Positions 1 to 6,564 of a stretch of DNA of 13,803 bases are shown here, piece after piece (position 1 is the first letter of the stretch; each line of letters starts with the position of its first letter). The position numbers and the translations under genes are program-made. This stretch comes from Micrococcales bacterium UBA3913 (lineage in GTDB: Bacteria > Actinomycetota > Actinomycetes > Actinomycetales > Microbacteriaceae): the NCBI GenBank assembly GCA_002391425.1, contig DGEZ01000109.1, positions 1 to 13,803 of the forward strand, given 5' to 3'. The notes under the pieces are model-generated. The model did not search any database, was not told the origin of the DNA, and saw only the letters and a program-made list of their open reading frames with translations.

Positions 1-950
1 CCGCCGAAGACGTTGACGAAGACGCTGCGCACCTGGGGGTCGCCGAGGATGATGCCGAGTCCGGCAGCCATCACGTCGGCCGAGGCTCCCCCACCAATGT
101 CGAGGAAGTTCGCCGGGGTCACCCCGTAGCGTTCGCCCGCATAAGCGACCACGTCGAGCGTGGACATGACTAGGCCGGCCCCGTTGCCGACGACACCCAC
201 CTGGCCGTCAAGCTTCACGTAGTTGAGGCCCGCACGCTGCGCTGCGTCTTCCAACGGGTTCGCGGCCGCGTGGTCCACGAAGTCCGCATGGTCGGGGTGC
301 CGAAACGCCGCGTTCCCATCGAGCGAAACTTTCGCATCCACGGCCACGATCTGGCCCTCCTCGGTGAGCACCAACGGGTTCACCTCCACGAGGGTCGCGT
401 CCTCCTCGTTGAACACCTCGTAGAGGGACACGAAGACGGGGGCCACCTTCTCGACCAGTTCCGCGGGGAAGCCCGCGGTGGTGGCGATCTGCCGGGCGAC
501 CTCTGGCGTGACCCCGGTGATCGGGTCAATGGGGATGCGCGCGAGCGCCTCCGGGCGCTGCGTCGCCAGCTGCTCGATCTCCATGCCGCCATCCACGCTG
601 CACAGGCTCAGGTAGCTGCGCTGGGCCCGGTCGAGGAGGATCGAGAAATAGAATTCGCGGGCGATGTGTGCCCCGGCTGCCACCATCACGGTGCGCACCG
701 TGTGCCCCTTGATTGTCATCCCGAGAATTGCCTCGGCCGCTTCCGCGGCCTCTACGGGGCTGTGCGCAAGTTTCACCCCGCCGGCCTTGCCCCGGCCGCC
801 GACTTTCACCTGTGCCTTCACCACGGTGACGGGCCCGAGTATCTGCGCCGCCTGCGCCGCCTCCTCGGGGGTTGTCGCCGTGATGCCCTCGAGGACGGGG
901 ACGCCGTGCTTGGCGAAAAGCTCCCGTGCTTGGTACTCGTAGAGATCCAT
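1..950 (-). CDS. sucC: Succinyl-CoA synthetase (ADP-forming) beta subunit, 3' end missing
   Basis: This is the beta subunit of succinyl-CoA synthetase, which with SucD interconverts succinyl-CoA and succinate while making ATP or GTP in the TCA cycle (cytoplasm). 316 codons are visible. The family is near 390 residues, so roughly 70 C-terminal residues lie beyond the left edge, where sucD would be expected to follow. The N-terminus MDLYEYQARELFAKHGVP is the usual SucC start. The ATP-grasp nucleotide-binding stretch KAQVKVGGRGKAGGVK is at residues 45-60. VEVNPLV and the later NFLDIGGGA segment are family hallmarks, and the visible part ends in VFVNVFGG, matching the conserved VNIFGG block. The ATG at 950-948 is preceded by a modest AGGA about 7 nt upstream. 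The gene has its own 210-bp upstream region with a candidate promoter and palindrome. Identification is very secure. Confidence 0.97.
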   Translation of the reverse strand, partial: MDLYEYQARELFAKHGVPVLEGITATTPEEAAQAAQILGPVTVVKAQVKVGGRGKAGGVKLAHSPVEAAEAAEAILGMTIKGHTVRTVMVAAGAHIAREFYFSILLDRAQRSYLSLCSVDGGMEIEQLATQRPEALARIPIDPITGVTPEVARQIATTAGFPAELVEKVAPVFVSLYEVFNEEDATLVEVNPLVLTEEGQIVAVDAKVSLDGNAAFRHPDHADFVDHAAANPLEDAAQRAGLNYVKLDGQVGVVGNGAGLVMSTLDVVAYAGERYGVTPANFLDIGGGASADVMAAGLGIILGDPQVRSVFVNVFG

Positions 951-986
951 CGTCGTCCTGTCGATGTGTTGTGTATGTTCGTCACG

Positions 987-1004
987 GGTTGGATGACTCC
1001 AACC
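987..1004 (-). other. Small hairpin in the sucC leader
   Basis: A perfect 7-bp inverted repeat (GGTTGGA / TCCAACC) is separated by a 4-base loop. It lies 37-54 nt upstream of the sucC ATG and downstream of the candidate promoter, so it would form in the 5' untranslated RNA. It has no U-run, so it is not a convincing terminator. A role in RNA stability or translation is possible but unproven. Confidence 0.35.
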
Positions 1005-1046
1005 GCATCCACTACGAGATTACCCTAGTTCTTGGCGAGTTTTAGC

Positions 1047-1075
1047 GTTACATCCAAGACTTCACACCCTTGCAA
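1047..1075 (-). promoter_or_regulatory. Candidate sucC promoter
   Basis: On the minus strand, TTGCAA (1075-1070, 4 of 6 matches to the -35 consensus) is followed by a 17-bp spacer and TGTAAC (1052-1047, 4 of 6 matches to the -10 consensus). Transcription would start near 1040, giving a leader of about 90 nt before the sucC ATG. It sits in the AT-rich part of the gap, directly downstream of the 29-bp palindrome. Assignment is by eye only. Confidence 0.4.
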
Positions 1076-1076
1076 C

Positions 1077-1105
1077 ATACAAACATACGAAACGTATCTT
1101 TGTAT
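1077..1105. promoter_or_regulatory. 29-bp AT-rich palindrome, candidate operator for sucC
   Basis: The two arms read ATACAAA-C-ATACG and CGTAT-C-TTTGTAT around a central AAA. All 12 pairs are perfect except one C/C mismatch in each arm at the symmetric position. The element ends 1 bp before the proposed -35 hexamer of sucC, a position suited to an activator or repressor dimer. It is far more AT-rich than its surroundings. As an RNA hairpin it would be AT-rich with no U-tract on the minus strand, so a protein-binding site is the better reading. The cognate regulator cannot be named from the sequence. Confidence 0.5.
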
Positions 1106-1106
1106 T

Positions 1107-1138
1107 GTCGCCGTCACAGAGGGCCGTCCTGACGCGAC
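1107..1138 (-). terminator. Hairpin downstream of pcrA, possible terminator
   Basis: The minus strand reads GTCGCGTCA, a 13-nt loop, then TGACGGCGAC, giving a 9-bp GC-rich stem with one bulged base. It starts 22 nt after the pcrA stop codon. There is no U-run after it, though actinobacterial terminators often lack one. Its position between pcrA and the sucC promoter fits termination of the phosphodiesterase-pcrA message. Confidence 0.4.
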
Positions 1139-1160
1139 CTGTTCGGCGGATTTTCGACAC

Positions 1161-3473
1161 TCAGTCCGAGATCTTCTCAATCGGAGCGAGACGCACGAGC
1201 AGTTTCTTATGGGCGCCATCGTCGAAGAGCACCTGGGCGACGAGTTTCGGGCCAGCCCCTGTCGTCGCCTGCACGGTGCCCTCCCCGAAGGCGGTGTGCC
1301 GGATGCGATCACCGGCTGACACAACAAGACCCTCGTTGTTGCGCACCTCTGTGGTGAGGGCACCGGGCCAGACCCGTTGCACACGCCTCTTTGGTTGCGC
1401 GGCGTCGCCGTCTGCATGGTTCGACCGGGCCGGGATCTCGGGCTGCTCCCGTTGCGTTGACCGCGAGTAGTGCGCGGCAGGCAGACCGCTGCGCCGCATC
1501 CGTGCTCCCCCCCAGTGCACCAGCTCGGCCGGGATCTCCTCGAGGAAACGACTGGGCACGGACGCACTGGGGCCGCCGAACTGGGCCCTGTTGAGCGCCA
1601 GGGAGAGGTACAGCCTCTGCTGTGCACGCGTGATACCCACGTACAGCAGGCGACGCTCCTCGGCGATACCCCCGATCTCCTGGATCGCCATCGCGTGCGG
1701 CAGGATCCCCTCTTCAAGCCCGGTGATGAACACGACGGGAAACTCAAGGCCCTTGGCCGTGTGCAGGGTCATCAACGAGACCGTGCCGGAGGCGTCGTCC
1801 AACTCGTCGACGGCGGCGACCAGCGAGACCTCCGTGAGGAAGTCCACGAGGGTACCGTCGGGATGCGCTTCCACGAACTCGGCGGCCACGGACAGGAACT
1901 CTTCGAGGTTCTCCGCGCGGGACTCGTCCTGCGGGTCGCGGCTGGCGGCGAGCGCGGCCAGGTACCCGCTGGACTCGAGAAGGTTGCGGGCGAGCTCATC
2001 CAGCGGTTCGGATCCGGCCGCCGCACGAGTGATGAGCGCGTGGAACCCGGACATCGCCTGGCGTAGCTTGGGACCGAAGCCTAACTCCTCGGCGTGCCCG
2101 AGCGCGTCGAACAGGGAGCCGCCGGTGCGTTCTGCGAATGAGGCGAGCTGCGCGATGCTCGCGTCGCCTATTCCCCGCTTCGGGGAGTTGATGACCCGGC
2201 GCAGCGCCTGGTCGTCGTTCGGGTTCGCCACGATGGTGAGGTACGCGAGCGCATCCTTGATTTCTGCGCGTTCGTAGAACCGTGTGCCACCGAGGATCCG
2301 GTACGGGACGCCACCGCGGATCAGCATGTCCTCGAGTGCCCGGCTCTGGGCGTTGGTCCGGTAGAACACCGCGATATCGGAGTAGCGCGTGCCCTCGTCG
2401 CGCAGCGCGCCGATCGTGTCGACGACGAACTGCGCCTCTTCGTGCGCGGTGTACCCGACGAAACCCTGTATCCGCTCGCCGGTGCCCAGGTCGGACCACA
2501 GCCGCTTCACCCGCCGGTCTGTGTTGTTGCCGATGACGGCGTTCGCCGCATCCAGGATCGTCTGACTGGATCGATAATTCTGTTCGAGCAGGATCGTCTT
2601 CGCCCCGGGGAAGTCCTTCTCGAACTCGCTGATATTGCGGATGTCGGCCCCGCGGAACGCGTAGATGGACTGGTCGGAGTCCCCCACCACCGTCAAGCTG
2701 GCTCCGCCGTCCCGGGTCAGCTCGCGGATGAGCGCGTACTGTGCGCGGTTCGTGTCCTGGTACTCGTCCACCAGCACGTGCCGAAAACGTTGCCGGTACC
2801 GTTCGGCGACATCCGGGAAGGCGCGGAAGAGGTACACGGTCTGGGCGATGAGGTCATCGAAATCAAACGCGTTCGCGCGGCGCAACTCCGCTTCGTATTC
2901 GCGGAACAGCTCGCCGATCATACGCGCGACCGGGTCCGACCCACTGGTCGTGCGCAGGTACGCGTCGGCATCGACGAGGTCATTCTTCATCTTCGAGATC
3001 TTCGCCGCGACACCCCGAGGAGTGAGCGTGAACACATCCGCCCGGTATTTCTTGATCAGACGCTTGAGGATCACGCGCGAATCCTGCGCGTCATAGATGG
3101 AGAACCCGCTGGTGTAGCCGAAATGCTCGGCCTCCGCCCGGAGGATGCGCACGCAGGCCGAGTGGAAGGTCGAGATCCACATGCCCTGGGCCTCCCGGCC
3201 GAGCAGGGTCCCGACCCGATCGCGCATCTCAGCGGCGGCCTTATTCGTGAACGTGATCGCGAGTACCTGACTCGGCCACGCGTCTCCGGTGGCGAGCAGG
3301 CTCGCAATCCGGTGCGTGAGCACGCGGGTTTTGCCAGACCCGGCCCCCGCGACCACGAGCAGCGCCGCGCCGCGGTACTCGACGGCCGCACGCTGCTGAG
3401 GGTTCAACCCGCGCACGAGCTCATCCGCATCGGGCAAGGAGGTGCTGAAGTCATGGAAATTCAGGGAAGTCAT
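1161..3473 (-). CDS. pcrA: ATP-dependent 3'-5' DNA helicase, PcrA/UvrD family
   Basis: This is a superfamily 1A DNA helicase that unwinds DNA in nucleotide-excision and mismatch-type repair and removes stalled RNA polymerase or recombinase from DNA. The 770 residues carry the full motif set: Q-motif LNPQQ (23-27), Walker A AGAGSGKT (42-49), motif Ia ITFTNKAAAEM (73-83), DEYQ box in VLVDEYQDTN (233-242), motif III VVGDSDQSIYAFRGA (262-276), motif IV LEQNYRS (296-302), motif V around LMTLHTAKGLEFP (567-579), and motif VI EERRLLYVGITRA (605-617). A poorly conserved hydrophilic linker (about 655-715) leads to a C-terminal Tudor-like segment (about 718-768), the part of PcrA known in other species to bind RNA polymerase. 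The ATG is preceded by GGGAG at short (4-nt) spacing. The phosphodiesterase gene ends 35 bp upstream, so the two may be co-transcribed. The gene is intact. Confidence 0.97.
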   Translation of the reverse strand: MTSLNFHDFSTSLPDADELVRGLNPQQRAAVEYRGAALLVVAGAGSGKTRVLTHRIASLLATGDAWPSQVLAITFTNKAAAEMRDRVGTLLGREAQGMWISTFHSACVRILRAEAEHFGYTSGFSIYDAQDSRVILKRLIKKYRADVFTLTPRGVAAKISKMKNDLVDADAYLRTTSGSDPVARMIGELFREYEAELRRANAFDFDDLIAQTVYLFRAFPDVAERYRQRFRHVLVDEYQDTNRAQYALIRELTRDGGASLTVVGDSDQSIYAFRGADIRNISEFEKDFPGAKTILLEQNYRSSQTILDAANAVIGNNTDRRVKRLWSDLGTGERIQGFVGYTAHEEAQFVVDTIGALRDEGTRYSDIAVFYRTNAQSRALEDMLIRGGVPYRILGGTRFYERAEIKDALAYLTIVANPNDDQALRRVINSPKRGIGDASIAQLASFAERTGGSLFDALGHAEELGFGPKLRQAMSGFHALITRAAAGSEPLDELARNLLESSGYLAALAASRDPQDESRAENLEEFLSVAAEFVEAHPDGTLVDFLTEVSLVAAVDELDDASGTVSLMTLHTAKGLEFPVVFITGLEEGILPHAMAIQEIGGIAEERRLLYVGITRAQQRLYLSLALNRAQFGGPSASVPSRFLEEIPAELVHWGGARMRRSGLPAAHYSRSTQREQPEIPARSNHADGDAAQPKRRVQRVWPGALTTEVRNNEGLVVSAGDRIRHTAFGEGTVQATTGAGPKLVAQVLFDDGAHKKLLVRLAPIEKISD

Positions 3474-3508
3474 GGGACTCCCATCCTAGGCGGTGCCGGT
3501 GACAGCGG

Positions 3509-4531
3509 TCAGCGGGGCTCTTCCGCCAGCAGCTCGGTCACGAGTTCCGGGTAGTCCGCGAAGACCGCATCCACGCCCGTATCGAGGATGGCCGAAAACT
3601 CGCCGCGCCAGTTGCCCCACCGTGCCGGATCCATGCTGGATGTCCAGCCCTCCGCGAGGAAGTAGTTCTCCGGCCGCAACGTCCAGGTGAAAACGCTCAG
3701 ACCCACCTCGTGGGCGCGCTCGACAACACCGCGGGACTGCCCGAGTGCGCTCTGGGAGGTTGATATCAGGCAGCGCCAGGACGGGCTGATCCCATCAATC
3801 ATCTCGGACAAGTCGGACAACCCCTCCAGGGTGAGGGCGTCGGAGTACGGATGGGCGCGCTCGCCCAGCACGGCGACATCGTCGGGAGCGGCGCCCTGAT
3901 CGTCGATCAGGTAGATCAGCTTTCCCGTGACCGAGTGTTCGGCTAGGTGCAGCAGCGCAGTGCGCTCAAAGCATTCGTACCACAGCGGGTATCCGCCCTC
4001 CCCCCAGGGCCGACCGGTCAGGGCGCGGCGCGTCATGCACGCCATGTCGAAGCCGCATGTCCCGAAATAGGTGGGGTGCTTGATCTCAGCGACCAGCCCC
4101 ACGGGGCGCTCGGCGGTGGCATTGTGCTCTTCGAGCAGGTCGAGGAGCTCTGTGAACCGAAGAACCGGCTCCGTGTCGTTGAACGCCCGGTTATCGGGTC
4201 GCAACGCGGGGATGCGCTCCCGGCAGCGAAGCGTCGACAGCTCCTCCCACGTGAAATCCTCGGTAAACCACCCGGTGAGCTCGACCCCGTCAATCGTCTT
4301 CGTCACCCGTCGATCCGCGAACTCGGGATGCGCCGAAACATCGGTGGTCGCCCCGATCTCCGACTCGTGCCGAACCACGAGCACGCCATCGCGGGTGGGC
4401 ACCAGGTCGGGCTCGACCGCATCCACACCGGCAGCGAACGCACGCAGATACGACGACCGAGAATGCTCGGGACGGTGCCCCGGCGCCCCGCGATGCCCGA
4501 TCAACATCGGCGAATTCCCCCGTGATCTCAT
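3509..4531 (-). CDS. Glycerophosphodiester phosphodiesterase (GDPD family)
   Basis: It hydrolyses glycerophosphodiesters such as glycerophosphocholine to glycerol 3-phosphate and an alcohol. The protein has 340 residues, no signal peptide and so is probably cytoplasmic. Family signatures are clear: HRGAPGHRPEHS with catalytic-type His13 and metal ligand Glu22; EPDLVPTRDGVLVVRHE with Glu40, Asp42 and His55 (HE replaces the more common HD); AEIKHP with Glu149; and VFADYPE near the end. The segment WFTEDFTWEELSTLRCRERIPALRP resembles the insertion of the longer GlpQ-like members, which fits the above-average length. The start is uncertain. The first ATG (4531) has no good ribosome site, but a TAGATT -10-like element ends 6 nt before it, which would suit leaderless initiation. 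A second ATG (4507, giving MLIGHRG) has GGGGGA 8 nt upstream. Substrate specificity is not determined. Confidence 0.92.
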   Translation of the reverse strand: MRSRGNSPMLIGHRGAPGHRPEHSRSSYLRAFAAGVDAVEPDLVPTRDGVLVVRHESEIGATTDVSAHPEFADRRVTKTIDGVELTGWFTEDFTWEELSTLRCRERIPALRPDNRAFNDTEPVLRFTELLDLLEEHNATAERPVGLVAEIKHPTYFGTCGFDMACMTRRALTGRPWGEGGYPLWYECFERTALLHLAEHSVTGKLIYLIDDQGAAPDDVAVLGERAHPYSDALTLEGLSDLSEMIDGISPSWRCLISTSQSALGQSRGVVERAHEVGLSVFTWTLRPENYFLAEGWTSSMDPARWGNWRGEFSAILDTGVDAVFADYPELVTELLAEEPR

Positions 4532-4537
4532 ATCTTC

Positions 4538-4543
4538 AATCTA
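4538..4543 (-). promoter_or_regulatory. Candidate -10 element for a leaderless phosphodiesterase mRNA
   Basis: TAGATT on the minus strand fits the TAnnnT -10 pattern of actinobacteria and is followed by exactly 6 bases before the ATG at 4531. Transcription would therefore begin at or next to the start codon. No good -35 hexamer is visible 16-18 bp upstream, so support is modest. Confidence 0.3.
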
Positions 4544-4643
4544 CTCTCACCCCTCTTGCGGGCCGAACCAGGCGAATTCACAGCCCATTTTTGCAGCACA
4601 CCCCATACGCTGGAGGAGTTAGAGCCAACGCACACCTGACTAC

Positions 4644-4649
4644 AAGGAG
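4644..4649 (+). promoter_or_regulatory. Ribosome-binding site fixing the GTG start of the Bax1-I-like gene
   Basis: AAGGAG lies 7 nt before the GTG at 4657. It selects this start over upstream in-frame codons, whose translation would add a hydrophilic, unconserved-looking leader of about 45 residues. A possible -10 (TACGCT, 4606-4611) lies further upstream without a clear -35. Confidence 0.7.
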
Positions 4650-4656
4650 ACCCACA

Positions 4657-5487
4657 GTGGCACTTGAGAATCCTGCACTCGCGAACAATGCAGCCCTCAA
4701 GGAGGCCAAAGCCTCCGCGCAGCGCACCTACACGGCGGAAGAGCTGCGCGCCATGTACGAGCAGCCGTCGGCCGCTGAGCCGAGCTATGACCCGCCGGTC
4801 ACGCCCAGCGTTCCCCGAGAGAATGCGCTGAGCTACGACGACGTCATCGCGAAGACGGCGGTCACTCTCGGCCTCGTGATCGTTTCCGCCGCAATCGGCT
4901 GGTTCGTTCCGAGTCTGATGCTTCCCGGGATGCTCATCGGCCTCGTCCTGGGACTGGTCAACTCCTTCAAGCGCGAGCCCTCACCGGCACTCATCCTCGG
5001 GTACGCCGTCGCGGAGGGACTGTTCATCGGCGGAATCTCCAGCGTTCTGGAAAGCGTGTATTCGGGGATCGTCGTCCAGGCCGCCCTGGCGACGCTGAGC
5101 GTGTTCGCTGTCATGCTTGCCCTGTTTGCCAGCGGTAAGGTCCGCGCATCCGCGAAGCTGACCAAGATCGCCCTCGTCGCGATGGGCGGCTACCTTCTCT
5201 TCTCTCTGATCAACGTTGCCTTGCAGCTCACCGGGGTCGTCACCGACCCGTGGGGGTTGATGACGAGTGTCACCATCGCGGGGATCCCCCTCGGGGTCAT
5301 CGTGGGTGTCGTTGCTGTCCTCCTGGCGGCGTACTCCTTCGTCATGGACTTCGACTACGCCCAGCAAGGAGTTCGCACAGGCATCGACCGCAAGTACGCC
5401 TGGTCGATCGCGTTCGGCCTCACGGTCACCCTGATCTGGCTGTACGTGGAGTTCCTGCGCCTTATCGCCATCTTCCGGGAGCAGTAA
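4657..5487 (+). CDS. Bax inhibitor-1/YccA-like seven-helix membrane protein
   Basis: This is an integral membrane protein of the Bax inhibitor-1/YccA family in the form common in actinobacteria. Relatives in other organisms are linked to Ca2+ or proton leak and, for YccA, to FtsH modulation; the role here is unknown. It has 276 residues: a hydrophilic, probably cytoplasmic N-terminus (1-62) and about seven membrane helices near 66-82, 85-103, 111-130, 137-158, 168-190, 210-229 and 249-272. The FVMDFDYAQQG segment (228-238) contains the acidic motif between the last two helices that is typical of the family. The GTG start is chosen because of the AAGGAG site 7 nt upstream. It is the only plus-strand gene here, divergent from the phosphodiesterase gene (125-bp gap) and convergent with the next gene. 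Family assignment is firm and function is open. Confidence 0.88.
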   Translation: MALENPALANNAALKEAKASAQRTYTAEELRAMYEQPSAAEPSYDPPVTPSVPRENALSYDDVIAKTAVTLGLVIVSAAIGWFVPSLMLPGMLIGLVLGLVNSFKREPSPALILGYAVAEGLFIGGISSVLESVYSGIVVQAALATLSVFAVMLALFASGKVRASAKLTKIALVAMGGYLLFSLINVALQLTGVVTDPWGLMTSVTIAGIPLGVIVGVVAVLLAAYSFVMDFDYAQQGVRTGIDRKYAWSIAFGLTVTLIWLYVEFLRLIAIFREQ

Positions 5488-5502
5488 ACCGGGGGCATCT
5501 CA

Positions 5503-5553
5503 GCACAGAGGGAGTGGTTGCGGCGTGCACGTCGCCCACTCCCTCTTCTGTGC
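5503..5553. terminator. Long hairpin between convergent genes, likely bidirectional terminator
   Basis: An 11-bp perfect stem (AGAGGGAGTGG at 5507-5517 with CCACTCCCTCT at 5536-5546) is extended outward by GCAC/GTGC across a 3-base bulge. It is extended inward by GCGGC/GTCGC around a GTGCAC loop. It starts 15 bp after the stop codon of the Bax1-I-like gene. The weak run CTCTTCTG follows on the plus strand. It also lies downstream of the minus-strand gene ending at 5623, so it can serve both. Confidence 0.65.
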
Positions 5554-5569
5554 GTGTTCCCGGGCGAAT

Positions 5570-5645
5570 CCAGCGAGCCTATTGCGTCAGCCCAGCGAGC
5601 CTATTGCGTCAGCCCAGCGAGGCTATTGCGTCAGCCCAGCGAGGC
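5570..5645. repeat. 22-bp tandem repeat, about 3.5 copies, covering a stop codon
   Basis: Copies lie at 5570-5591, 5592-5613 and 5614-5635, with a 10-bp partial copy at 5636-5645. Copies 1 and 2 are identical. Copy 3 differs by one base (position 9 of the unit, C to G), and the partial copy shares that change. On the minus strand each unit contains GCTGACGCAATAG, and the first one read supplies the last codons and TAG stop of the membrane protein gene. The array looks like successive duplication of that gene's 3' end. Such short arrays often vary in copy number between strains. Confidence 0.9.
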
Positions 5646-6561
5646 GGGCATCCGCCAGGTCCGCCACCTGCTGAGCAGTGACCGACGTCTGATCTCCCTC
5701 CACGGGCAGGCTGATCATCAACTCGACGACGACATTCGCCCGCCGCAAGAAGACCATGTCGAAATCCCCACTCTCGCTGCTCAAGGAGAACGACGACACC
5801 TGGCTACTCGTTCCCGTGATCGTCAACGGCGCGATCTGCTGAGAGATATCGCCCACGCTCGTCGTGGCCGTGTACCCGGAACAGTTGTCGATCGAATCAG
5901 ACAGCTCCGACATGAAGGACCCCGCCGAGCGCGATGAGGAGAATACCCGCGCAGACTGCTGAATGAGCTGCCCCTGCGAGGAGTACGCCGGAGACCCCAC
6001 GATAATCGTGTCGGATGCGGCGGAACTATCGGACTCCGCCTCTGTGGCCCCCAGCAGCCCGAACGATCGATCCACGGCCAGACAGGCATCATCGTCAACG
6101 CTTTGCTCGGACCAATTCACCGACGACATCATCTCTGCCGGGGTGGAGGTGGTTGCCGTCGTGCCCACGTCCCATCCCGTCGGCACGTCGTCTGCCGTGA
6201 GAAAAGCCTCCGTCGCCTCCGCCACGGCGAACTCCTCGGACCCGCCCGATGATCCCACATACCACAAAGCCACCATCGCTCCGACGATGACGACCACGGT
6301 TCCCGTGATCACCGTCGCGGCAACGCCGCGCCGGGACGAACGCTGCTTTTTCCCAGACTTCGGCTTCTGTGGCGACGACCAGCTCCGCACCTCGCGCTCT
6401 GGACGGACGCCGAGGCTCGACAGCGGGGGCAATTCCTCGGGCATCTGTGTTTCCAGCACGTTCGGATCCGGGCTGAAATCAATCGATCCCACTTCCGGAT
6501 CGTCCGGTCGTGCCTTCTCGCGGGGGTTCGGATCATCCGATCCGGTGGAATGGCTGCCCAA
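5623..6561 (-). CDS. Uncharacterised single-pass membrane-anchored protein
   Basis: I do not recognise the family. The 312 residues divide into an acidic, Pro-rich N-terminus (1-60), a basic patch (66-78, with KSGKKQRSSRR), one membrane helix (about 79-102), and a Ser/Thr-rich C-terminal domain (about 105-312) expected outside the membrane. That domain has just two cysteines, Cys160 (DDDACLAVD) and Cys227 (IDNCSGY), well placed for one disulfide. The layout resembles actinobacterial extracytoplasmic sensor or PknH_C-like domains, but no kinase or enzyme motif is present, so this is only a suggestion. The start is TTG, with GGGAG 6 nt upstream, and lies 3 bp beyond the guaA stop, suggesting translational coupling. 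No downstream minus-strand gene follows before the convergent gene, so it is last in the run. Its final codons lie inside the 22-bp tandem repeat. Confidence 0.75.
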   Translation of the reverse strand: MGSHSTGSDDPNPREKARPDDPEVGSIDFSPDPNVLETQMPEELPPLSSLGVRPEREVRSWSSPQKPKSGKKQRSSRRGVAATVITGTVVVIVGAMVALWYVGSSGGSEEFAVAEATEAFLTADDVPTGWDVGTTATTSTPAEMMSSVNWSEQSVDDDACLAVDRSFGLLGATEAESDSSAASDTIIVGSPAYSSQGQLIQQSARVFSSSRSAGSFMSELSDSIDNCSGYTATTSVGDISQQIAPLTITGTSSQVSSFSLSSESGDFDMVFLRRANVVVELMISLPVEGDQTSVTAQQVADLADARLAGLTQ

Positions 6562-6564
6562 CGT

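Noticed and set aside
1077..1105. Intrinsic terminator of pcrA
   Set aside because: The stem is AT-rich with no following U-run. The GC-rich hairpin at 1107-1138 is the better terminator candidate.
1032..1319. A possible small plus-strand gene starting in the pcrA-sucC gap
   Set aside because: It starts at TTG without a ribosome site, runs through the palindrome and into antisense pcrA, and gives no recognisable protein.
2442..3554. A 370-codon plus-strand open frame opposite pcrA
   Set aside because: It is antisense to all the conserved helicase motifs and shows no ribosome site or domain.
4522..4656. A longer Bax1-I-like protein starting near 4522
   Set aside because: The extra 45 residues cross the divergent promoter region, while GTG 4657 has AAGGAG at ideal spacing.
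5570..5645. CRISPR array
   Set aside because: The 22-bp units are directly contiguous with no spacers, and no cas genes are present, so it is a simple tandem repeat.
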